A stretch of DNA of 64,000 bases from Coleophoma eucalyptorum (Eukaryota > Ascomycota > Leotiomycetes > Helotiales > Dermateaceae), in NCBI GenBank assembly GCA_026120035.1, contig JALRME010000007.1:992001-1056000 (forward strand), read 5' to 3'. The notes beneath the pieces were generated by a model that saw only the letters and a program-made list of their open reading frames with translations, was not told the DNA's origin and did not search any database. The translations under genes and the position numbers were made by a program. This document shows positions 23,344 to 35,913 of this stretch, piece after piece (the first letter of the stretch is position 1; each line of letters starts with the position of its first letter).

Positions 23344-25896
23344 TTAGATGGTCAAGGTGGTGTTGCTACGAAGATCACGCGAGCTGGAACCGACAGAGAT
23401 GGTGTAGGTTCCACTGGCGATAGCCCAGTTCTGTGCAGCAGTGTCCCAGTAACTAACATCACGACGTCTCAAGCTGAAAGAAACAGCTTCCGTAGCACCG
23501 GCAGTAACATTAATCTTCTCAAATCCTCTGAGAATACGGACTGGTTGCTCAGCCTCATCAGGGAAGCTGAGGTACAGCTGAGCGACTTCTTGACCAGCGA
23601 GGGAACCGGTGTTTTGGATTGTGGTGTTGACAGAAATAACCTCGTCATACAAATCAGCTAGACCGCCGAGTGTGAGTCCTCCGGTTGGGTACTGGGATGC
23701 GAGAGCGGTGCTATTGGTGATAGTAGCCGTAATATCGCCGTAGGAGAAAGTCGTGTATGAGAGGCCGTGACCGAAGGGGTATCTGGGCTCGATATTCTGC
23801 TCGTCGAACCAGCGGTAATCGATGTACACACCCTCTGAGAAGTCGCAGTCGGCGGTGTCGCAGATCGTAGCTGGATAATCGGATGCGTTCTTTGCGATAG
23901 TGTGGATGAGTTTGCCGGATGGGTTGACAACGCCATAGAGAACATCCGCGATGGCATTCCCAGATTCCTGGCCGAGAAGACCAGAGTAGAGGACTGCGGT
24001 GACATTCGAATTTTCAACCCAAGCATCAAGGATTCGTGGACCAGCGACGTTGGCGACGACGATGGTATTGTTGCAGTTCTCGGCGACTTCGAGGACCATG
24101 GCGTCTTGTTCCTCGTTGGACAGCTCTGTACGGTCGGCACCTTCTCCGGACCAGGAGTTGATGAAAGCGATGCAGACATCTGCGGTGTCGGCATACGCTG
24201 CGTATGTGGGCGTGATTCCAGTTCCGCCTCCGAAAGTCATGCCGCCGCTGGAGGAGCCGGTGTAGGCTATGGTTGTCAGCTTGATTCAGATAATGTTGAA
24301 TGCATCCAGCTTGACTTACTGTTGTTCATAATGTACCAAATCATCGAGTTATCCTCAATGGCATGTTGAGTGATAGATTGGAATGGCGTGACAATGTAAG
24401 GTGCTGAACCTTGGCCAGAACCACCTCCGGTGATGAGATGTCCCTCGAAGATGCTAGAACTAGTACCTGTAACACCGAAAGCATAGTTAGGTCCTGCTTG
24501 AGCTGGGCCTGCGTGTGATCCGAAGAGAGCAATCTTGCGAGGGGCACTGAGAGGAAGACCACCACCATTGGCGACATTGTTTTTGAGAAGAGCGATGGCT
24601 TCGCCACCAACTTGGCGAATGATCTTGGAGTGGTTACCACGGACATCGCGGTACTCAGTAACACCCGCGAGAGTTGGCAGGGTAGCTGTGTCAAGACCAA
24701 CGGCGTAGTATGGGAGAACGGCACGAGTTGCCATATCGTCCAATCGTGCTTGCGACAAGCTTCCGTTCGCAATACCTTCTGACAGGGTCGTCTGAGTCCA
24801 GAGATCACCACTAAGACCAGAGTAATCAAGACCAGCATTTGCAGAGCCGTAACTGGTGAATTGCGCCTCCTCATCGGGCCAGACGAATCCAGGAAACCCT
24901 AGTTCGGCCTTGAGCTTACCACTGAGGAGCTCGTTGTTTTCGCAAGAGTGGGTGTCGTTGACTTGGTTCATGGCGCACATGACGACCATGGCTCCAGAGT
25001 TGATAGCGTCTCCCCAGGGGAACAGGTAGAGTTCGTGAAGAGTCTTGTCGTCGGCATTGGAAGAATAGACTGTGCTGCTGGAGGTAGTTGAGGTGTCGCG
25101 GGCAGAAAGGGTTGTTCCGTTCGTCGAGCTGGTTGAATTGCCAGTTCCCGAAGGGGCTGAACCGCCTCCCATACCACCGCCACCGCTAGCTGTTCTGTTG
25201 GTCTCCTGCTCATAGAGAACGAAATGTCTGACACCGGTGATGATACCCGCACTTTGTTGAGCTTTGATACCAACAGAAGCTAATGCACCAGTGAGATATG
25301 GGTCTGGAGAGAAAGCCTCGTTCGAACGACCACCTGGGTATGAATTAGCACCTTCCATTCAACTTGACCTTGGTAGAATGACGAACCTTTAGGGACACGA
25401 CCAAGAGGTCCGAGCTCAGCACCATCGACAATGTTAAAACCGGTGTCGAAGAACTCATCACCCATGGCTTTGTACTGGGTGGCAATCAAATCTTTGCTCC
25501 AGGTTCCCGTGACAGCGTTGCCCATAGGCCACGCTGAAACGAACATGTAAGCATTCATTCCCGAGGTACCATCGGAGGATTCATAGGCAGTCCAGGAGGC
25601 ATTGTCACTGGTGAAGCTGGAAGCTGTGACAATGGATATTTTTTGAGTGTTGTTCAAAGCGTCAACAAATGTCTTGGCTTTCGCGTAGGCATCAGAGACG
25701 ATTCCAAGGTCGACTGTGTTATCCAATTAAGAGGTGTTACAAAACAAGCTGGGAAGTTGATTCACTTACGATATCCGCTGTCAAGATATGACTCGATAAT
25801 GGTGGATGTAGAATTGGTCGTCGAGTTGGTCGCGGCCAAGATGTTTGAAACGAGTGTAAGTGTCGAGAGGACGCTGAGGGCAGCAGAGGCCTTCAT
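23344..25896 (-). CDS. Secreted GH3 beta-glucosidase-like protein, divergent active site
   Basis: Glycoside hydrolase family 3 protein. Exons 25896-25770, 25713-25387, 25333-24320 and 24266-23344; introns of 56, 53 and 53 nt; 796 residues. The N-terminus (MKASAALSVLSTLTLVSNILAA) is a signal peptide, followed by an Asn/Thr/Ser-rich stretch. The order of GH3 blocks is intact: LGPLGRVPKGGRSNEAFSPD, the NDTHSCENNELL region, GFPGFVWPDEEAQ, PFGHGLSYTTFSY and a C-terminal fibronectin-III-like domain. Usual active-site motifs are changed: the KH pair is RH (186-187) and the nucleophile motif SDW reads PDE (Asp304 kept). A Gly/Ser/Thr-rich insert lies at about 199-240. It may have shifted specificity; activity is not certain. 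Confidence 0.9.
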
Positions 25897-26158
25897 GATG
25901 CCAAGCGAATGATATCAAAAAGAGTGAGTTGATGTGATGATGGCCAAGCTGATGAAGAGCGATAAGGCCAAGCTTCGACTTATGTATCTTTTCTACAACC
26001 AAGAACACGAATAGAACATGCTCTCCTGGCTCTCAGGACCATAACTCCACAGCAAACGTCACCTACAGAGTTAAATTCACCCACAACATGGCTGAACACG
26101 TTCCCAGTGGAACAGGTTCTTTGATCTTCTGGATGAGAGGGGTTTACAATACTCTCAG

Positions 26159-26259
26159 GATAAACCAAACCCCTGCCTGGTCTTTCGTCTCAAGGGGTTC
26201 GTCCCGTAACTTCATAGCAATAATCTCAAGCGGGGAGACAGGGCAGGGGTTTGTTTATC
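26159..26259. promoter_or_regulatory. Inverted repeat upstream of the GH3 gene
   Basis: Arms of about 21 bp: GATAAACCAAACCCCTGCC at 26159 and its near-exact reverse complement ending at 26259 (GGCAGGGGTTTGTTTATC), with a spacer of about 58 bp. It lies 260-360 bp upstream of the GH3 start codon. GCGGGG at 26230 fits the CreA consensus SYGGRG. The pairing is directly visible; a regulatory role is inference, and a small transposon footprint is an alternative. Confidence 0.5.
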
Positions 26260-26528
26260 TTGAGGGCATTGTACAATGAGATCACTAGGTGAAGCAGCAA
26301 CTTGCAAAGGTGGAAGAACGAATCCACAGTTAAACTCAAGCCACACGGAACCTGCAACCGGGGTTCCTTCCAATCGGCATTGGGGAATAAGCTTCAACGG
26401 GCAGGACAAAGTTAAAGAACTTGAGGCTAAGAATGCAAAACGGCAATTAAAGGCTTGTTATATGCCCCACTGCCCTATTGAGACGCGCGGTACCCTCTGA
26501 TCGGTAGTGCAGTCGTCGTCACCCATAG

Positions 26529-26561
26529 AGTGGACGGCGAGTGGACGGTGAGTGGACGGCG
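26529..26561 (+). repeat. 11-bp tandem repeat, three copies
   Basis: Units AGTGGACGGCG, AGTGGACGGTG and AGTGGACGGCG, directly adjacent. Confidence 0.9.
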
Positions 26562-28266
26562 ATAAGTATAACCATGAAACGAAACTTAATATGGGAGTAA
26601 TAGTTTGAGCACTGACTCAATCGATTCGCTCAGGAGTGTTCAACAGATTGAAATTTGATTTACGCGAGAGTGAAGGGGAGAAGAAAATGGGAAAGCGGCA
26701 GTAGGTACCGGCGGAAAGTGGTCATCTCATTTTAGACCCCACTTTTCGAGGGCTATCCTGCGAAGCGTTTGAGATAAAATTAAAGCCTTAAAATAAAAAC
26801 CATTGCAATAGTGGCATTGAAATAAAGAATTAATATTTAGCAGCCTACATAGTAACAAATGTATTCACGGAGCTATGACTTAAGGTATATTCAGGTGTTC
26901 AGTTCACGTGAGTGGCAGTATACGTCCGCCCAACCCGCACCATGGTTGCACTCGACTCCAACAGGTAGGTACCTACAGTAGTATAGTTGTAATGTGTTTA
27001 AAGTATAAGTTGTAGGTTTATCAAGTTTAGCGACTTTGTGGACATTGTATTTAAAGTTAATATATATATACATAGAGAGATATATATAATAGGATGTGCT
27101 GTATATATATAACACTTAAGTATAGGTGGTTTTAAAATGGGATTGACTATTTATACTTTATATTACTTGTTTATCTGTTCATATGTTTTTGTCAAGGTGA
27201 CCAAAAGAGTTTCTAGGAGCAATAATCCAGTCAACCTTTAACTCTAAAAGCTCCATTACGGGTTTTAGTGTTAATATTTGTGTATAGTATCTTATTGACC
27301 GAAATCTACATACGAACAAGGTAAAAGGAAGGTCAAGGAGAGCTCGTGGGGTTATTTAGAAATCCTGCCACCGTCTTTGTGAGGTCGCATCATGTGACGA
27401 CATTCGGGGCTACTTATGGCACGAATTTCCACGTGATAAGTGTTTCAGATCTCCAAGTATACACATCTTTGTAATCCTACAGCTCCCTGATATGTCATTT
27501 TAAGTCGTACTCTCCTTCATAACCGGGTTTATTATAGTAGAGCACCCCCAACCAGTAGTATATAGCATTTCCGCAGGTGAGTCCATGTCTAGATGCCTTT
27601 ATGGAGTACTAACTTTTAGAGCTGAAGAGGATGACAGTAGGAGAACCGAGAGGAAAATATTATTGAGTACCTGTGTATTAATAATATTAATCCAGTATGT
27701 GTGCGGAATTTAAAGAGAACTAATAACTTTATCAATAAGGTAAGGTATTTTCATTTATTCCCTTGTCTTTCACAAACTTATATGTCCATTTAACTATACT
27801 TACACACAGTTTATCATCAACACTCCAAAATTTGCCAAGTACTACTGAAAACCTACTGTAGGCTGGAAAGCTCCAACTAGACGAGGGCAAGAATTGTTTG
27901 TCGAAGGATAGGTACAGTACATATGTGTCTTACTACCTTATATATAATACCTTAAACCGAGTTTAATTCAGATTACGATTTGATTTCTAAATTCAAAAAT
28001 TTCTCTTTGTTCATATATAACAACACCATTAAAAATGAACCTAATTTCTAGAAGTTTTAAGAAGAACTATTAATATATAGAAAGAATGGCGTTTACTGAC
28101 TCTAAGCTAGCTTTAAGTCGAGTTCAAATCTAACCTAAGCTTAAAACTAGATCATGGTAGTAGTTGGGGTTTCTCACGTATCTAGTTAAGCTTTAATCAA
28201 GCTTGAACTAGACCTAGACTTTTTTTGAACAGAAATTGACTTAGAATTGGTATAATATTAAATATA

Positions 28267-28761
28267 AGCTGCGCACTCGGTACTGTGTATCTAAGTACTT
28301 ATGGGCTGAGGTTTGAAATTGTAAACCCCACTGGTTTTTACCTAAATGGGCTAGTATTTTGGAAATCCGAAACACCACCCACTGCACAGCATAATTAATA
28401 TTGCCCAGGTATCGGATACCTCAATTGATAAGACAAGAAGAATACGAATATATCCTTTATACGTATACAGGCGGTACATATTAGCAATAAAAGAAAGACT
28501 TAGGTTACCTCTGAACGAGATTCTAAGTCTATTTCGATGATAAAAAGAATATATATATTACAGTATTGTCTAAAGTTGTAATTGATAGTCAAAATCTAAG
28601 ACATACCCCCCCTTTTGAGACCCCTATATAATAGACAAAACCCCTATATTAAGCGAAAAACCAGTGTTTAAACCAGTGTTTAAACCAGTGGTTAACCAGT
28701 GGTTAACCAGTGGGTGGTTTACCAATTGAAAAACCAGCCCATGGGTACCTAGTGTGCAGCC
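28267..28761. mobile_element. Non-autonomous TIR element, copy 2 (short, two like ends)
   Basis: Ends AGCTGCGCAC and GTGTGCAGCC, imperfect versions of the family termini, each next to TA. Unlike copy 1, both ends are the same end type (GGGCTG...TTTGAAATTGTAAACC at the left and the reverse complement of the same block at the right), so the terminal inverted repeats exceed 60 bp. The interior has repeated AACCAGTG(TT/GG)TTAA units (about 28660-28715). It also holds a segment (about 28415-28500) resembling the dispersed repeat at 30175-30260. Confidence 0.65.
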
Positions 28762-29285
28762 TAAATGTACTTAGTAAGTTAATGGAGTTTTTACATTATA
28801 TAGTATATAGTTGAGCTTAGGTAATTAGAGTCGTATCTAAAGTTTAGCTTTAAGCTAAATTCTAGCTACCTAGGTAGGTACACTCCAAAGATACTTATAT
28901 ATAAAAGCATCTATATAGACTTAGGCTTATCTTAGGTATTGAGTACTAGTACTTATAGGTTAACTTAAGTTTAATATTGAATTAATTAAGTTCTTACAAA
29001 TATTCTATAGTGCCAGTAGTAGTGTATTTTAATTCAAATTATAATTTTAACTTAAAATCTAAATCTACCGTAATACGATTTAAATAAGTATACCTAAACT
29101 TAAGTCTAGATTTTTCCGACTTGTCTTCTTTGTAGCCCTCGTTCATTTAAAATCCAAGTTTAATTCGATTTAAGCTATTGTAAGAAGACCTCTAAGTAAG
29201 TGCTAGCAGCTCTACCCTGTTAGATATGGTATAGTACTATAATTTATATATTTCATATAGTCTAAAGAGACTTGGAACTTCCTTC

Positions 29286-30560
29286 CAAGGTAACCTAAGT
29301 CTACTTTTACGCTTTATTTCATAGTATGTTTTACATAAACCTGAGCTTAGAGTTCGAATATACTCTCGTACGGTTTTTAATAGGTGCGTTTAAGGCAAAG
29401 TTTGATGAAGATAGCAAGTACTATTTATTATAGTCTATATAGGCTCAGAATAGCACCTAGAAGATAATCTAAGCCACGTTACGCTTTATTTCTTTTACTA
29501 GTAAACTTAGGTACAAGTGTGTTTTAACTAGGTACTAAATTTTAACTTAGACCTACATTATCTTTTTGTTTTTCAAGTAATAGATATAAACTTAGACTAC
29601 CTAGGTTATACTGTACTATGTATGTTTTATATGTGTAATAGCTTAGTAATATATAAATATTTACATGAGGTTTTTTAGATCTTATATATAATAGCATTGA
29701 TATACTTCTATATAAATTGTCTTTATAGCTTACATCTGCCTTCTCTCGGGTATCAACTTGACTACAGCCTCGTGGCCTCTAACTGCCCCAGCTTGGAGTG
29801 TAGTCACAGTACATAGAATTTATATATTGCTATAGGATAAGGCCCTCCCTTGGCGATCACATCAGCTCTGTAGACGTGGTGAAAAGACAACCACGCCTGA
29901 TGTAAGGGATCTGAAAAAAATTACTTATGTACTATGTATTTACCATCGCTTCTTTACCCGCACTTTCGAGTCATACGGCTTGTCCTTTTTTGGTGAAGAA
30001 ACTTACCTTGTCTCGAAGTACCGACCCTCTACCACTCGATTGATCCCCCACGACAACAAGCCCAGACTTCATAAGAACTTAATACATCAGACGCTACTTA
30101 GCAGAAGTGGACTCACCTAATGAAGAGTATTCGAAGGATAGGGTAAGTATTGCCTAGTATCGTAGGTAAGGTTAGCCTAATTGATAAGGCAAGAATAATA
30201 CGAATATTTCTTCTATATGTATAAGGGTGGTACGTATTGGTAATATAAGGAACTTAAGTTAAGTAACAAACAATAGGGTAACAATAACCAGCATTGTTTA
30301 ATTTTTAGAGCTTGCCCTATTTCTTAAGGATATAAGTTCTATATAGGTATATAAGTAGGACTTACGCTAGTAAATACAAGTAAAACACGCGCTATAACCC
30401 AGTCCAAGTTTGGGTTTATTAGTTCAAAAATAAGAACATAGCATGAGTCTAAGCTTAAGTTTACTAGCTTAAAACATAAATGTAAAGCGTAGTCTAAGCT
30501 TAAGTTTAACGTAAAACGTACTATAAAACAAAGCGTAAAAGTCGACTTAGGTTACCTTTA
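29286..30560. repeat. Decayed repeat with inverted copies
   Basis: GGTAACCTAAGTCTACTTTT and following bases at about 29288-29340 recur in inverted orientation at about 30509-30560 (AAAGTCGACTTAGGTTACC), with several differences. The stretch 30180-30500 is a diverged copy of 51350-51605; both share TTTTTAGAGCTTGCC and GTCTAAGCTTAA words in the same order. Probably remnants of one RIP-mutated transposon family; type unknown. Confidence 0.5.
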
Positions 30561-31775
30561 AAGAATATTCTAAGTCTGGTTTTACTATATAAGATATATA
30601 GATTATCGTACTATACTATATCTAACAAAGATTGAAGATACATATTGTTCTAGACGTAAATCTTATATCTTGTCAATCTTTTCCCGGCGAACCTTATTAT
30701 CTATATGTATCTTCTGTTCGAATTTTATGGTTGTATTATCTGGTGATGTTTCTGTTAAGGGTAGTAATTTTTATGGCTGGGACCAAGGAGCTTCGCAATG
30801 TAGCGGCAGCTAGCTCACTAGGAACCCACCGCAGGCCAGCCTGCTGGTTAGTGAGCGCGATAAGTGAATGTGCTGGAAACTGCCTTTCGATGGCCATACG
30901 CCAATGCGAAATCTTAGATACAAAAGAAATTCATTTCTTCGGGCCATCTTTCTCAAGGCTCTTCCTGACAACTTTAACGCGGGTCTTAGACACGGCGGAA
31001 GAACCATTGCAAATCTTTACCAGTCATTACATTGCTGGTTTTTTGTTTCAGCTGTTAACAGCCTTCATCAATACATTGTACATAGTAGGTGATTTATTGC
31101 CAAACATACGCCGGCTTCAACAATTATGTGAGCAATAGCCGTATACTCCAAGCTGACACACACATTGACCTTTTCAGCCAATTCATAAGTCGATGGATTT
31201 TCCTAAGGCTAAAGCTTATAATCTACGATATTGAATATGGGTTGACATACCATTCAACTACCTAATGCCATCATGGTAATTTGATCTGTCATACTACGTT
31301 CCTTTACCATGCGCCAGTTTGCTATTCACGCATATCAAGGACGAACTAAAGTCATGAAACTTAGCTTGTGTAAGGTTTGGTCCCTAGGTACAAACAGGTC
31401 AATGAGCAGAAGATGATAGACTCATCTGATACGATAGACTCGTGTATCTGCAAAGCTATGCTATTGTTTCTGTGTGTATAATCTCGAAAACGAGAGAAGA
31501 AAAGCTAAGTACAGTCAGAAGGAATACAATAGAGAAAGAGAGATCGCGCTAGCGCCTAGTACTGGCAAGTGCAAGTGCGGGCGGTAGGCCCCAACAGCTT
31601 GATACCATGTTAAAACATTACAGGTTGATCACTAGGCCGGACCGCCGTCTTTTCTACCTAGTTTTCATGGCGCTATCCTCGGGATAAACTAGTATATCCT
31701 GCTGGAGGGAAGCTATTTTAATATTCCTGATTAATACTCTGGCCTATTGAATTAAGGTGCCGGGACTTATTCTAC

Positions 31776-33001
<1,226 letters not shown>

Positions 33002-33122
33002 TCAACCATCCATACTCTACACTACTCCGACCGGTTCAAATCGGCGCCCTTGTACTGAATCACATTGCGTTCTTACTAGCTAACACTGCGCTCAGCCTGA
33101 AACTAGCTAAAAGGTTCAATTT

Positions 33123-33690
33123 TATGGTCTTTGAAGACGACGCCTATCACTTCCTCGACTTTGGAGACCTTTCCACTAAAGTCCGTAGCTATCTTGCCCT
33201 CGAGGCTGGAGTCAATGGAGAAATAGGTCGAGTCGTCCGATTCGACTCGCTGAGCAAAATTATCAGTTCAGGTGGGTAATATTCTGTTTGAGGACAAAAA
33301 ACTTTGAACTAAAGCATAGGAATGCGACTCGGGATCCTCACCTCTTCTTCTTCTTCTTCTTCTTCTCTTCTCCAGAAAGTTAATGAGATATCTTCTTGGC
33401 TGCAGCTGAGAGGCACCTCAAGGGAAAAGCGACACGGGAATTACCGACAGCCGGTATGTTCTTTTGGTTGACGCTTCAATTTCCTCCTGGAAAAGGCAAC
33501 TTGGAGGTTGTCAGTAAGACAGGTGTTTCAAATGGAATCCTTGCTGTCCCTGGAGTTGCATTCCTGCCTAATCGTGGGAATACTTGCCAATTACGTGCAA
33601 ATTTCAGTCTTATCATGAAGAGGATGCTGAGGAGGCGTGCCGTCGTATTGCTCTTCTTGTTGACAACGCTATGTGTGATGAATAATTACA
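33123..33690 (+). pseudogene. Fragment of a class I/II PLP aminotransferase (Aro8-like)
   Basis: Only C-terminal pieces remain. MVFEDDAYHFLDFGD leads to RVVRFDSLSKIISSG, which carries the PLP lysine; after a 5'-GTGGGT intron MRLGILT follows. A (TTC)n run (about 33343-33366) then encodes poly-Ser. About 60-70 codons of the family are missing before AAERHLKGKA, and PTAGMFFWLTL and VSNGILAVPGVAFLPN resume in another frame. A one-base shift near 33610 moves the end (EEDAEEACRRIALLVDNAM) into a third frame. The N-terminal half is absent. It starts about 150 bp from the truncated OYE copy 1, head to head, so both may have lost their 5' ends at one breakpoint. Confidence 0.8.
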
Positions 33691-34061
33691 TATTTTTATA
33701 TTTCACACTATTCTTTTGTGTATTATGTTGACTTAGACACTGTATTGGGTTATTGATTCATTTGAGTGCCGCAAAAGCAATCAATGGGAAGATCTAAATG
33801 AATTCACAGGTAGCTTCCAAAGGCCACACAGTTGCCTCTTTGGTTTTGAAAAACTCAGAACGATTTGGAAATCGCTCACCCTGTATTTAAACTTACAGGC
33901 CCTCATAGAGCTCTTCAACAATAGTTATAATTGGGACTCTTGGTCATCGGTGGCTGAATTAACCGTGTCCAGGACCAATAGCAGGAGTACGACAGGCTGG
34001 CTAGTCATTAGATATCCAACACATCCATCTCCACGTGGCACATAGGCACTGCAGGCTACCA
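33691..34061. other. Short gene-free gap
   Basis: 370 bp between the aminotransferase fragment and the epimerase stop; nothing recognised. Confidence 0.5.
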
Positions 34062-35367
34062 TTAATTTTCAAACTCAGGTTTGACAGCTGAGACAATGTC
34101 AAGGATCTCAACCTCGAACATGTCTTCCAACAGAAACTTTGGCGCCCATCCAAATTCCTTGCGCGCTCGTTTGCTCAAGCATCGCGAGGTGGTCTTGTTA
34201 GCCCAACTCGGTGCCAATGGACTATCAACGGTAACAGCGAGGGGTGAGGGCTCCGAAACTAAACCCTGGGCGTACAAGAGAGCCCCAAGTCTAGTACTGA
34301 GTTTCAACTTTTGGTGTTCGCCACATTCGGCACTGATGGTGAACCGTGGTAAGCTTATATCTCCAAAGCGAAACCAGACGCACGTACAAGTAAAATCTCT
34401 CAAATCCACCAGGGCCTTTAGCCTCCAAGTTGTACTTCAGAGCCATCATAATCAGGTCAGAGACATCTTGAACGTGCACCTATGTGGGAAAAGTGAGCTA
34501 ATTCTGATTTGGAAAAACAATGGTCGTGACGAACATGGCACCAGATATTTGAGCCGTCCCCGGCGTAGATGACACGCTTATTTTTGAGGGCCAAGCGAAC
34601 AATATTGGGGAATGGGGATGAGATGGTCTTGAACGGGCCTGTCCCACGACCAAAGACGACGCCAGGACAGATAATTGAGGCGGTGATCTCACCCGCGAGA
34701 TCAGATCTGGCGATTCTGCGCACCAGATGTCAGGAGTTGAGCATTAAAACCTATGGGTATACTGACTCGAGATCAATCAAGCGATGCAGTGCATCATCAG
34801 ATATTGACTTAATCTGAGTAAGATCAAGATCCTAGGGAGAATGTCAGTGGCGACAATTAATGGTAACATACTACACAGAGAACTGACATCGTATTGAGGT
34901 ACGTTCTCTAGCTTGCCCGTCGGTTCCGACTCAATCAACTGCGTACCCGAGATATGGATCAAGACCCCTTTTCGCCCAGATTTCCTACCTTGTGCCAGAC
35001 CTTGATTGATAACCCGAGTGAGCTCAAGGTCATCTGAAGTAGCGGCATTGATGACGATGTCCATGCCTGTACACGCATTCTCGATGATATCAAGATCAGC
35101 GTGTGAACCCTGCAGTCATTTTGCATGTTAGACATGAAGACAAGCAATTGCAAAATGCTTGAGTCACGAATAATGAAACATTCGTGACGGAAGAGACAAA
35201 ATGAGATTTGGACACACTAGAAGGATCTTTGTTTTTCGTCCACTCATTGAGGTCTCTCGATTGGGCCTCACGAGGGAGGTAATGTCGTATTCACCAGCAT
35301 TCTCGAGGTCGGTCAAGACCGTGCCACCGAGGTAGCCAGTTACACCCAGGAGTAGGACAGACAACAT
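34062..35367 (-). CDS. NAD(P)-dependent epimerase/dehydratase-like (extended SDR)
   Basis: Rossmann-fold oxidoreductase of the NAD(P)-dependent epimerase group. Six exons: 35367-35218, 35109-34888, 34831-34767, 34715-34535, 34479-34388 and 34332-34062; 326 residues, all phases closing. The cofactor motif GVTGYLG is at residues 8-14, MDIVINAATSDD and VLIHISGT follow, then SIICPGVVFGRGTGPF, NIWCHVHVQDVSDL and YFAECGEH. These are the blocks seen in fungal epimerase-like proteins with an N-terminal domain close to NmrA. The fourth intron uses an atypical GTTCGT donor and the region after SLVRPNRE is short, so the first two joins are the least certain. It is the only gene of this metabolic block that reads intact. 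Substrate unknown. Confidence 0.75.
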
Positions 35368-35913
35368 AATAACTAATAGAAGCAGTACCAATTTCGTTGC
35401 AGGAATGGAGGAGTCTCTTTGGCACCCCACCCTTATAACGAAGACATAAGTTCTTGGTGATAATTCCTAGTGTGTGAGATATCTCGGAAGGCCGATGAGG
35501 TGGGATAATGGAGTTACAGGACGGATGTAGAAAATGGGGCGGCCATCGGTGTGCCGCCCTGCCCCGCTGTACTTGTGATTATTACGCCCAATCTTGGATT
35601 GGGCTCGCTTATTGTCTCTACAGCATCACCACATCCCACTTCGTCTGCACGTCGTATCACGTGTCATACATATCAAACACCTCTCCAGAGTGCTAACATT
35701 GGTGAAGCTGTTCGCTATTTCTATAGTTGGTTTAAGAATTATATCTTATTCCTCTCATAGATTTATGATAAGGTATTTGAAGTGTTCATTTCACTAGTTA
35801 AGCAATAGCAAGTCTGTAACAGGTGATTCGATGGGCTCACAAATTGATAAAGAGAGAGAGAGAGAGAGAGAGATATGTATAATTTTCCTTTCTTTGCCAG
35901 TCTGCTTTCTTCC
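35368..35913. other. Gene-free gap with an AG microsatellite
   Basis: 545 bp. Contains a run of about eleven AG units at 35851-35872. Nothing else recognised. Confidence 0.55.

Larger units (their letters stand above)
25897..31775. other. Mostly AT-rich gene-free block
   Basis: About 5.9 kb. The first 600 bp are the GH3 promoter region, GC-balanced, with an inverted repeat and an 11-bp tandem repeat. From about 26700 on the sequence is AT-rich with stops in all frames and decayed repeats, including a TIR element at 28267 and diverged repeat copies at 29286-30560. A 168-codon frame at 30632-31138 matches no family I know. Confidence 0.5.

Noticed and set aside
30632..31138. 168-codon plus-strand frame in the AT-rich block
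   Set aside because: Starts in transposon-like DNA, no family motif, no sensible splice extension; treated as chance.
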